Assembly: GCA_022749755.1 (NCBI GenBank) | Contig: CM040441.1 | Location: 17,671,475-17,735,474, forward strand | Direction: 5' to 3' | DNA: 64,000 nucleotides | DNA from: Azadirachta indica | Taxonomy: Eukaryota; Streptophyta; Magnoliopsida; Sapindales; Meliaceae | Shown here: positions 12,481 through 24,700 of the stretch, one piece after another | Position numbering within the stretch: the stretch's first letter is position 1 | Layout of the letters: every line of letters starts with the position of its first letter | Made by a program: the position numbers and the translations under genes | Notes under the pieces: model-generated | Databases searched by the model: none | Told to the model about the DNA's origin: nothing | What the model saw: only the letters and a program-made list of their open reading frames with translations

Positions 12481-12792
12481 GTATCCCTTCATCTTACCTT
12501 ATTTGTACTTTAAGCGAACAGTTCCAACAACGAATTGTTTATTTTGTTACTAAAAGAATAAAAACGCAAATGTTGCGTCATCATAATCGCAAGCAGAAAG
12601 AAGAAGGCTTCTCGTTCTGCCTGACAGTCCTCCAAACGTGTCTTAATAATAATAAAAGTAAATAAATAAATAAATACGAAATAAACGATTTATCTGCTTG
12701 ATTCAATCTTTCAAGAAGGGAAATTCCACCGAAATCAGTCATTATTATCGATTTCTTTCTCTTCGCCTGAGGAGAATTCAGTGTTGTTTCAG

Positions 12793-15700
12793 ATGGCGAT
12801 GGCGCTGGCGAGCCGTTTGGGGACTCTAATTTGCTTGTTTCTGATTGCTCTGTCATTTGCTTCCGCCGACGATGTCTCACTGGACGATGACGATTCGTCG
12901 CCTAATATTCCTGGATGTAACAATAAACTCCAACTGGTAATGCAATCTTCGCGTTCTTCAATACATTCTATTTTTTGAATGACTTTTTTCTCAGCAAATT
13001 AGGTTTTACAATTCGATCTGCTTGTTTAATTTGCTGTTTACTCTTCAAAAAATGGAATTGGTATGAGAAATATTGTTGGTTGATGAATGAATAACAAAAA
13101 ATCAAAATCCCAGGTGATTCAAATGATGAATTTTGCATAAACAGAAAGAAGAACATAGTTAGCAGCAAAAGATCTTTAAGTCTGGGTAGCTTTGAGTACT
13201 ACATAATTGAAATATTACAAGTTTATGCCTACAAGAACCTTGCTTTTGGAGAATGCCGATGACTTATTTATAGAATTCCAAGAACCTTGTTTCCTACATC
13301 TCTAAAATGATCAATGCATTGAATTTTGAGTTCATCGATATGAAATTTAGCACTGTTTAAGTTGTAATTATGGGAAAAAAAAAAGTATCTGATAATTATT
13401 ACTTAGAACTCTGTTACTAAGTGTTGGAGATGATGCATAAGATTTTAAGCCTTTTCACTTTTTGTACTTTCTAACAACTCATTGGATGGAGTTTTCATCC
13501 ATTGGATGGAACAAAAATTGTCTTTTATATTTATTTCTATTGTTAATATGAATTGATTAATAATACATAATTTGCACCAATTATTATTGTAAACTTGCGA
13601 AATACTTCATCAAATAATTGAGTAATTAAATTAACCCCACAATAATAAACTTAGACTTACAATGCTAACACAATAATAAATAAAATTGTTTTAAAGAATT
13701 TAAGAGATCTCAACATGAAATTCAGCATTGTTTTTTTAAAAAAATTTATTTTATTTCTTTAATTTTGGTGGATTATTCTTGAGAATTCAGCATGACCCTC
13801 TAAACCAATATTTAGGTTTTGTATCTTAGAAAGGGTGGAAAAATAAAAGTAGCATGGAGTTACGTTTCTATAATTTCGATTGCTAGAGTTCATATCCTAT
13901 TTGACAAGAGAGTTTAAATCCTATTGTTGGCCTCTTACTAATGAGTTTAAACTTTTCGGTTAAGTATTTACTCAATATGGTATTAAAACTTGCTTGACCA
14001 AGTGAACTTGTGTTTAAAACCCCTTAGTGTATTAATTAAATCATAAAAATTTGTATATGTGTTTATATATTTCTGGTTATGGTTGTGTTTAATGCCCTTG
14101 CTAGATTTTAAATACCATTGTTAAATGCTAACCATGACCTTAAGTGGTTATTCGACACTAGCAAAATATGAACATATAAAAGCCAAAACCTTAACCCTTC
14201 CTCTTTATATTGATGCAAATAGGCAAGAGAGTTCTTATAAAATCAATCCAAATTAAGATTTAGGTTTCACCAAATGGAGAGGCAGGGAAAAGAATTAAGG
14301 AGCAAATAAAACAGAGTAAATTTGGAAGTGAGGAGACAAAATAGAAATAAATTGGGAGCATTTGGTGATTCTCTGTTGGTGGCCATTTTTTATTTACCTA
14401 AGTTAATCAAATCATATCCTCCTTTGTCATTTATGGGTATAGTTGTCATTGATTTACATTTGAACTTTTTGACAGTGTATTGTTGTTTCCCAGTTGTTCT
14501 TTGCTTTCATTTTTTAAGTAGAATATGTCTGGTTGGACTGATATTTCATAATTTGACAGGTCAAGGTTAAGAATTGGGTTGACAATGTGGAAGGTAAAAG
14601 CTTTTCGGGGTTAACTGCTAGATTTGGGCTGTCATTGCCTTCTGATGCTGGAAAGGGTCTTAAACTGCCTGCTGCTTTGTCAAATCCCTTAAACTGCTGT
14701 TCTGCTTCTTCAAAGGTTTTGGCATTCTTTTTACTTGATTGAACTTGTCACATTTACTTATCACATAACATTTACTTAAGTTTTCCTTCTTTAGTCTCTT
14801 TTTCATCTCTCTTTCATTTCTTTTCTCTGGAATTTGGATCACAAATCATTATTTTTACATTTAACTTTGGTGTAGATTAAAACCTTGCCATTTCTTAATT
14901 TCCAAACTTATTGGATAATCTTGAGAATTTGCCAAATTATGAAACCTTGGGTCTTGCGTTTATGTTTTAAGAAATGCTCAATAAGAAAGTTCTCCCCAAA
15001 AGTCATCTTGCTTAAGTATTTCAAATTAAATTTCTGAAGTATCTAGATGCATGTGGTTTTCTCTTGCTGTTCTGCAGCTATCTGGCTCTGTTGCCTTGTC
15101 TGTACGTGGCGACTGTGCCTTCACAACTAAGGCAGAAGTAGCACAATCAGCAGGTGCTGCAGCCCTGGTTGTGATAAATGACGAAGAAGGTTAAAATTTT
15201 ATTTATTTTGTCTAAATACAATTTTAGATAATCATTATTTGAATATGATGAAAATTTTGTGTTGATACTAATTTTTTTTACCTGTGTACCATTTGTCATT
15301 CTCAGATCTTTACAAGATGGTGTGTTCTGAAAATGATACTTCTTTAAATATCTCAATTCCTGTTGTCATGATTCCAAAGTCAGGAGGAGATGCTCTGAAC
15401 AAATCTTTGGTGGAAAAACGGAGAGGTGAGTTTCAACATTGTCAAACTTTCTTTCTGGCATTGTTAAAGGATATATTGTATTTATACAAGTACATGAGAT
15501 GGATAGATTTCAGTATTGTTGTAGAGAACCCAAACTAAGGGTGGCAATTCCTGTAAACGAATCGTATTTGTGTCATGTCATTAGTGGGTATAACAATATT
15601 TTCAGTCAACACAAATTTGATTCGTTTATTAATCGTGTTAAAAATTTAAATACAAATATGACCCATTTATTAAATGGGTAACACGAATACAATTTGTTTA

Positions 15701-18700
15701 GACACATTTAATAAACAGATAAATTATTCTTGTCAGGACACGATTCGTTTAGACACGATTATTCATTTAGACACGATTAAATAGAATTAGGGTTTTTAAC
15801 TTTTCTTTTTTGGATATTTTCTTTCGTTTATATATTTAGTTTGTTTGGGCATTGGATTTGGGTAAGGTAACGTAAATATTTTTTTTATTTTTTATGTTTT
15901 ACAAATATAATAAAAATTAATAATAATTTTAAACGAATTTGAAACGTGTCTTAAATGAATAAACGAATCAAAAAGAGTAAATACGATTATGACACAATTA
16001 TTAAATAGGTTATACTAATATGACATGATTATTATTCGTGTCAATTTTTTCGAACCCAAGCCTGTTTAATTTGATCGAATTTGTGTCGAGAAATTATGTC
16101 TTGACTTAAATTGTCGCCCTGAACCAAAACCAATAGAAAGAAGAGGAGGGAAAACCAAAAGAAAATGGCGAGAAATCTATTTGATAATCCAATGATTCAC
16201 CATCTGAAAGATTGAAAACAAATATATAAGGCCATTATTTAGAGTGGCTAAAGTCAATTGAAACAAGAAACTAGAATTCTTCTCCTAGTAAGTAACATAA
16301 GTACTTGAATAAGAAGATTATACTAGGAAAACTAAAGCTGACCAAATAAATAACAAAACGTTATTCAAACAAGATAAATAGTCTAATCAAACAAAAAGAA
16401 AAAAAAAAGAATAACTCCTTAATTGGCCTCACTTATCTTATGTCAATTGGTAAGCTTTTCTCTTAATGAGGAATTTGTGGGGATGACATATACTTGAGTA
16501 GATGAGCCAACAATAACTCCTAAATGAAAACATAGATTGTTTGTGAGATAGAGTTCAACATGAGTTTTCGCAAGAGAGAAGGTCCCTGACTATCTATTAC
16601 TAATATATATTAAATTTCTTATATTTGTACATGGCAGTAAACTTAAAATAATATGCAGAAATTTTTCGCTATTTCTTTCTAATTTTTTAGTGAAGAGGAT
16701 ATTAAATAAATTAAATTGATTCAATTATTTTTTAAATTATAGAAATAGAACCTAAAACTTAATTAGACAGATTAAACTTTTTATGGAAATAATATGTTTA
16801 AAAAAAATTTGAAGACTTTTTTATATATTATTTATGGACTATTATTATTGGTGTTTTAAATATTTTTACTGTTCATGTTTCTCTTTTTCTGGATATTAGT
16901 TAGAGAATAACACTGGATGTGCTCTCAGATTTTGGTAACATGAAATTTTAAACACCATTTCATTTTCAAAAGTGATTTTTGAAAACATTATCTGAATAGC
17001 AGTACAAGATGGGCTCTAAGTTCTTGGATATAGACGCTTTTGGAGTATTCTTCTGCATCAACTTTCACCATACTCTTTATTTTTTTTTTTGCGACTGTGA
17101 GTTGATTTATGCTCGTTGATTTTATATGATCTTTGATTTTACCTGTTGAAAGAAAATTAAACGGAAAAAGTAGTTACAATTGATTTCTACTGTCTTATTT
17201 ATGTAGTAGAAGTTCTTTATTTGTTCTTTGGGCAATATGCAGTGCACATTATTGTTTTACATTTTTCCTTATTGAAAGGAAGCCAGTAAACTTTTATCGA
17301 AGAAAAAGAGAGAAAATGATTACAAATGTGAAAGTGAAGACCTTGCTGTACCTTTTTGCATAAACTCTGTCGGTAATATTTACAATTGAAAAATAAATAA
17401 TTACTTTCTTTTTTTTTACTTTTAAGTTATGCTGTTTCTTGTAGAAAAAGAAAAGAAGAAAACATTTTTGTCTTTTTTCCAGTACTACCAGCCTTGCTAC
17501 ATGTTTGATATTATTTTCTAAATGGTGTTTGGATTTCTTTTTGAAAGAAATAATGTTTTTCTTGGAATTTGAAAAACACATAAGGTGGTGTGCTTTCACA
17601 ACTTTTATTTAAAAATGAAATAGAGATAACTTATTTGGTAGAATAGTTGAAGAGAGGATGTGAAGCTAAAGGTGTAAATGGTGAAAACAACATTTCGGTG
17701 TTTTCAACTTTTCTTAATAAAAAATAAAAACACCTTTTAATTTTCTATGGATCATTTTCCTAAAACACTTTATCAAACATGGGTTCTATTTTTCGACGAA
17801 TGAAAATGGGGTTCGGAAAGCAATACCAAACACCCTCTTGGTTTTGTACTATGCAAGACCTGATATCTGTTTTTCTATCTTGGCTACTGATAGAAGCTGT
17901 TGTCCCACACCCTTTCCATGCAGACCACAGTTTCAATCATTTAGTGATGCTGTGGAAATTTCAAATTTTTTATGCCTAGTTTGAGTATTCAAATATATGA
18001 AATATTTTTCTTACTATAGTTTTACCCAAAATGATAAATTTAGTAACATTTATAATAGTAATAGTTGGCAGACTGCCGGGAATTTAAGCAATTTAGAATT
18101 TTGATTTATTTATCAGTTAGATATTTGTTATTAGTAATATCTTACTCTTAATTAGAATAACAATAAATTCTTTTAATTTTTGAATTCAAATTCAAATGGA
18201 ATTTTAAATCCTTTTTTTAAACCTAAGTTTATTAATATACTCTATTCGAATTATTCTATATTTTCTTTTTTATAGAATATACATAATATTCGATTCTTAT
18301 TGTGTGTGTATAGTTATTTTAAATTGCATCAATTATTCAATTCCTGTTATACATTATTTATGTTCTACATTCTTCTATTCAAATTTTTAAGTCTAAATAG
18401 CTACACTTTAGATTAAATAATTAGAATTATCTTCAAAATTCTAAATTAAGGGAGTGATTAATTGTAATTACATTATTTCCTGAAGTGTTGTACTTCAAAG
18501 AAGCTAGTGAGTGTCTGATATGCAGTGGTAGTGGGGTGTCCATAAGTTACTTGCTCTTATTTATTATTATTATTTTTTTATGTTTTAGATGTGTTAGGAA
18601 TATCTTTGTGAATGGAGTTACATTAATTGTTAAGGGTGAAAAAATGTAAATATTTGGGGCATTCAAAAGACAGGATTGTGTATCCAGAAAGCTGGGATGA

Positions 18701-21700
18701 AGCTGAACTCCTTACAAACTAGAGTTCTGTCTTAGTTGCTAAACCTTGGGACTCCTTTTTCTTCATTTCAAAGATATATCATAGAAGTTGTCTCGTATAT
18801 TGTTTACTTTTAGTGACATACGCTTTGATGATGCCGATGGGGTTCAATTTGAGGTTATCAGATAGTGTGTGCATGTGTGCATGTATATATTGTGTACATA
18901 TACGAACTTGTTTTCCATTTTTATTTGCATTAATGCCGTATTTGAATGTACTTTTCAATTGTTAGACTGAGCATATAATTTTCCAATGCAGTGGAGCTTT
19001 TATTATATGCACCAAATCGTCCAGTTGTGGACTATTCAGTTATATTTCTGTGGATAATGGCTGTTGGAACAATCATTACTGCTTCACTTTGGTCACTTTT
19101 AACGAGTGAGCGGACTGATGAACGCTATAATGAATTATCGCCAAAGGTATATAACACATCTCTCTGTATCTGGCGTATATAATTCTGTCCTTTGATAGAA
19201 TTGCGTGTCTTATACATATGTGTTGACATATATTAGAGGGATCTTGCTTGTTTGCAAAATTGTTATTTGGTCATGGCAATTATTTCTTTATGTGGAATTG
19301 TTGATTGTGCAATTGGTTTTTTTTTTTTTTTTTTTTGGATAAACATTGCACCTTCTGCCCTTGATTCACTAGATATTTTTGTCGATGCATTATGTAATTG
19401 CTCTTGCGATTCATTCTTGTGATTATAAGTTGAGGGTGATTGTTGACTTGAAGGAATATTAATATCTGATGAGTTTCTACCAAGGTTATTGGTCTGGTGG
19501 GAGGAAACTGAAGGGGGTACTATCAATAGTGTCACATCAAATAAATCAAAATTATTGGTACAAAGCCAAAGGCTGAAACCAAAGGACAGAAATTTAGAAG
19601 AAGAAATGGGATAAGGTTAGGAATGTAAGAGAAAAGAAATGGGGGAAAGTCAGAAAGAATTCCTAGAAAAGAACAATTCCATTCTATTCCTTCGTGATTT
19701 GAATTACAATTAGTGTTGAGCCTCTATTTATAGGGCGAAAAAAGGAACCTACTCTATTAAGAAAAGAAATTAAAATAATAATAACAAAATGTATCTTTAT
19801 AGTATTATAATAAAACTTTAGCTATTATGAAAATGAAATAACATAATAAGAAACCAAAAATATATAAAAGAAAACTATTACAGTGAGGAAAAAGTCCTTT
19901 TATGTAGTATAGAGCAAAGTTTGACCCAACTGGAGAAATAGATGACATAAATACTATGCTTATGTTCTGGTTGTCTCACATCAGTTATAATTTTAAAACC
20001 TCCTAAACTACTTAAGATAAAAGGTTTAAGCCATGGCTTCCACAAGTTTTCTACAACCCTTACATGCTTTTATCCTCGATAATGCATAGTGCTTGGGTTC
20101 CATGTAAGCCTATATGGTGCGTTTATCCTTAATGCCTGATGCCTGCTGATCTTGACCTTTGTATGGCTGCACCCAATCTTTCCATTGACAATAGCACCTT
20201 GTTGCAATGATACATTGAAGCCGGGACCTTGCATAAATTCTGTTGGAGGAGTCTTGTGATGCCTGGTGACCATACTTGCACCTTGCTAGTTCGCTGAGGC
20301 ACTAACTCAAACTAATCCTATCTAGCAATCCTTGCTTGTTCTCTGTTGTTTATCATTCTTTAGCCCTAATTTCGCAATTCACAAACCTGGACTTCAGAAT
20401 ACAACAAATTTGAATCTTCAACTAGTTATAAATTTCTTTCATAGTGAAACTGTGGTTCTGCTTGATCAGAGGAAATTGTAGATGTTGGTGTTGCATTCTA
20501 GATTTTTCCAGATTACAAATACCTTGCTGTTTGCCATTGACCTTTGATTTGCTCAACTGAGCCTAGTCCTGGAAGGCATCTATACCATCGATGTGCATGT
20601 CATCAGGAGCCCTTAGTTCCGAGGACAATGGTTACAATTGCTCTACTATTGGTGGATATATAAAGATTTACATAACTGAAAAAGCCATCTATATCTTATC
20701 TAAATGTCAATTTGATACGCTCTTACTTTTTCTTGTTGTCCCTTGTGATTTACATTTAATTCACTCATTTTCTTTGAATCCATTTGAATTTTATTTTCTT
20801 TCTTCAGTTGTAAATATGCTTTGATCATAGGAAGCAGTTTCTAAGTTAAGGTTTTTCACTTTAATTCGCTAGGAAAATTCGAATGTTGAAGCAGCCAAAG
20901 ATGATTCCGAGAAGGAAGTCCTTGACATCACTGCTAAGGGTGCTATAGTTTTTGTCATAACAGCATCCACTTTTCTGGTGCTGCTTTACTTCTTCATGTC
21001 ATCTTGGTTTGTCTGGCTGCTGGTTGTTCTTTTCTGCATTGGTGGCATTGAGGTAACACATTTCTTTTGTATAATACCTTTTTACTTTCTGTTGGCAAAA
21101 TAGATAATGATTGTATGGTAGTTTGAATCATTGAGATTGAATGCTTGATCTCATCCTTAGAATAGCATATAAATGAAGCTGGTTGGGGAAATTTATTGGT
21201 TGGTATAGAAGTCTAAAATATGCAGCATTTTGTTTGTAGGATATGAAATAGCTTATTCCAAGAGAAGTATAATATAATCTGGTCCTGCAGCCATTTTGTG
21301 TGTCATAGTCACAGTTCTTGACCCTTCAGATCTTTTAAGGTTGTAATACATTTTCATTTTCTTGGTTCTTGAATAACTAATTCAAATTTTTTGCTGAAGA
21401 TGGCTGAGCAAATAGTGTATGAAAAGAGGACTTTCTTCATTGGCAATTTGTGCTTGTCAAACATGCTGTGTGGATTACTATTTCAAGTTTAACATAATGT
21501 CTTGTAGTGTCCAGTAGAACAATCATTGGTAGTATGATGCTATTTAAATTATGATGCCAGCTCAGGTTTGTGTCTCGTCTTGGAACCCAAAGTAGAGGAA
21601 GTTTTTGTCCTTTTAGGTCAAGTTACTTGCTGGCTTGCAAATACATTAGCTTCTGTTTGTAATTTGTTTTTAGCAACTGGAGAGTTTGAACATACAGGTT

Positions 21701-24700
21701 AACTTATGAATTCATAATTATGCATGGGGTTTCAGCTTTCTTTTTGGTTGCTTCTTGTAATTTGGATTTCTTATCCAAAAGTAATCACTTCTGAGCTTGG
21801 GGTACTTTATTTATTGCATGATAGAATTATAAAAGTTGATTGTTGGTTCTTGCAACTGGCCAACGGGCACATTTTCTCTTCGTCAAAAACAATAGATGGA
21901 GGGTGAAGTCAAAGTTCCTATCTTGTTTGGGTGCATGAGGGATATTTTCAGGCAAGAAAATGTTTGCGGTTTTTGATTCGACGGTATTTGTAAGTTTTAG
22001 GGCTTGATATTCACTAAGTGAAGGCCCAGTGCAGCTGAATATTTTCAAAATGTATATGTCAGTGAATGAAGATAATGGTTTTTGTGGTTATGCAATACTC
22101 ATGACCTAATATTGATTCTCTAATAATTTCTTAATATTTCTTGTTTCTTAAATAATCCAAATGGCAATGTGTTTTCTCTTTTCTTTTTAAAATCTTTTCC
22201 CTAATTATAGATGTATTTAGTATAATCATTAATTGAATGGAAGCAGCAAAGACATGTAACTGTGTCATTGACATGCTTTCAAATGTTTGCTTGTTTTCAA
22301 TGTGCACGTCTGCAAATGGTTGTACACTATTTTTTCTTTATACCTTTCTTTGTTCTGGGTGATTATTTCAGATATTCAATGGAAAGCTAGCATCCTCATT
22401 ATTTTCATTTTCATTTTAAATGTAAAAATATGATTCAACTGAATTTGTTTTATGTAATAATTTAGGAAACACTAGTGCCTTTATCTTAAAATGTATCCAT
22501 AGGAGGTAACTATCCTTTGAAATGTATGTGTTGTTGCATGTGTATTTTTAATTTGTGCCCATTTTTGGGAAACATGAATCTAAACATAGTTGAATTACAT
22601 TATTTATCTTTTACTCTGCTTTAAATTTCTTTTTATTGTTGATGTATTTTACCAAATTACTTGTTATGCTTATCAAGTACTTTTTGTTTTCAGGGAATGC
22701 ATAATATTATTGTAACATTAGTGTTAAGGTATGTGCAATCTCCATCTTGCTTTTGATCTATGAATTTGCTGATTTGTGTTAGTTCTGTGTTCTTGTTTCC
22801 AAGCATTGAAAATAAGACAAAAGAGGTTTCTTGTCATTCCTTATTTATCTAATGTAAACATTTCATATGCTGTTCAGTAAATGTAGAAACTGTGGACGTA
22901 AGACAGTGTCTTTGCCTATCTTGGATGAGGTTTCTGTTCTGTCACTTGTGGTGTTACTATTCTGCATGGCTTTTGCTGTTGCCTGGGCTGTAAATAGACG
23001 CGCATCATATTCTTGGGTTGGTCAAGACATTCTTGTAAGTCCCGAATATATGCAAGGCTTGTTCCATTTCTTTTTTTTTTAAGAATTGACTATTTTTGCA
23101 TAGAAAGTTGCACTTATCTTATATTTTCTAAGATACTATGCAGTATGTTTATTGAACATCTTAGTTTTCTTCCTTTTACTAGATTTTCAAAAAATGCCCA
23201 CCAACTTCAAAAGTGCACAGTATGTTGAAAATGAATTATTTGCCTTTAGTTGTCTTATGTGAGTCATGAGTCATCGCAATACAGTATATTTCTCCTACTT
23301 GTTATGTTTTACAGATTTTCTATCCCTAAAGTTAACTACAATGTCTTTAGCGCACATAGTCTAGGCTAAAATTGATAGCGGACATGTAAAAGTTTTTCTT
23401 CCATTCTTTAAAATATTCTTCAGTTGTCCAGCAGAAGGGGTTGGGAGAGAACATTAACACTGTACACATACTAATAATACCACTGTATCTCACTCATTGA
23501 TGCTAACAATGTGCATAATCCTAAAAGTCGAGAGCATTTGTTGCCTAAAATGGTTTTGTTTAGCAATGATATTCATTATCATACTGGAGTTAGATGAAAG
23601 TTTTTCTTTTGTGGGGTAGGTGGTACTTCAAAGAGGTTTCCCTTAGACTGAAAGAACCATAATGGATTCACAACATTACTATATCATTTTTTCCTGTAGA
23701 AGAAAGTTCTTGTGCGCTTACATATTTATTCAGTTTGCCAGGTTTTTTCACCTTTCCCTTCTTGATTTACTTTTTCCGTACAGCTGCCTTCGTGATATCT
23801 GTATACTTGGATTTTAGCCTCTATATGCAAGAAAAAAAAATTATCATAAGAGACCTACGAGTGAAAAGACACAAAATTTTCTATCATCTTCTTTTTCTCT
23901 TTTGATGCATAAGTTTATGCAATTGTGCAGTGAAAAAGGTCCTAAAAACAGTTTTGTCTTATAGTTTGGGTTGTTCAATTGTTTTTAGTGGTCTTAATTT
24001 TAAGTTTATTATTATTATGATTACTATTTCTACTGCTTGTGCTTTCATAATGTCCTACACTGCAGACTTATGGCATGCAGAAGTTGGTTGGAAAGTAATT
24101 CAAATTGTTTCCATATCCCTCCCATTTGACTGTCTGAATAATGATATTTGTTGACAGGGTATCTGTTTGATGATAACAGTTTTGCAGATGGCTCGGTTAC
24201 CGAACATCAAGGTACCTTAATATTATTTTATATGTAAATAGGAGTCACCTCTTGTTTCCGTTCCCTGACTGTGTTATTATGTGATAATCCAGGTTGCTAC
24301 TGTACTTCTTTGCTGTGCATTTGTTTATGACATCTTTTGGGTCTTCATATCACCGTTAATATTCCATGAAAGTGTTATGATTGCGGTAAGCTTTAATCTC
24401 AATTTCTACTTTTATTTCACTTGCAATTGGAATTACATTACTTTGACTTGTTGTCATTAATAGCACATGCTTACTTTTTGTCATGAGGCAAAAAATAAAA
24501 AATAGAAAGAGGGAGGGAGAGAGAGAGGAAAGATAGAATTTGTCAAGGTCTTCAAGAGCCACTGCTATGATTGGAGGTGATTATATTTATTTGGGAAGGA
24601 GTAGTTTCTTTGCTTGCTTAATTAAGTAGCAAGTGCTGCAGAATTTCCAGTATATTACCCCATGAACGTTAATAGGATGTGGCTGACTTCCTTTTTATGT

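Larger units (their letters stand above)
7771..12792. other. Intergenic space between divergent P4H1-like and SPPL genes
   Basis: No gene was found in these 5 kb. The first 120 bases, upstream of P4H1, contain ACAACAACAAC repeats. 8100-8800 and 10000-10700 are very AT-rich with nothing recognisable. The inverted-repeat transposon at 8843-9980, LTR-like debris at 10920-11440 and a second inverted-repeat element at 12023-12470 occupy most of the rest. The last 300 bases before 12793 are the probable SPPL promoter and 5' leader. Short reading frames such as 11513-11833 have low-complexity AT-driven composition. Confidence 0.75.

Noticed and set aside
20070..20273. 67-codon minus-strand frame in SPPL intron 5
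   Set aside because: Suggestive texture but no family I can name; kept only as part of the GC-rich block.
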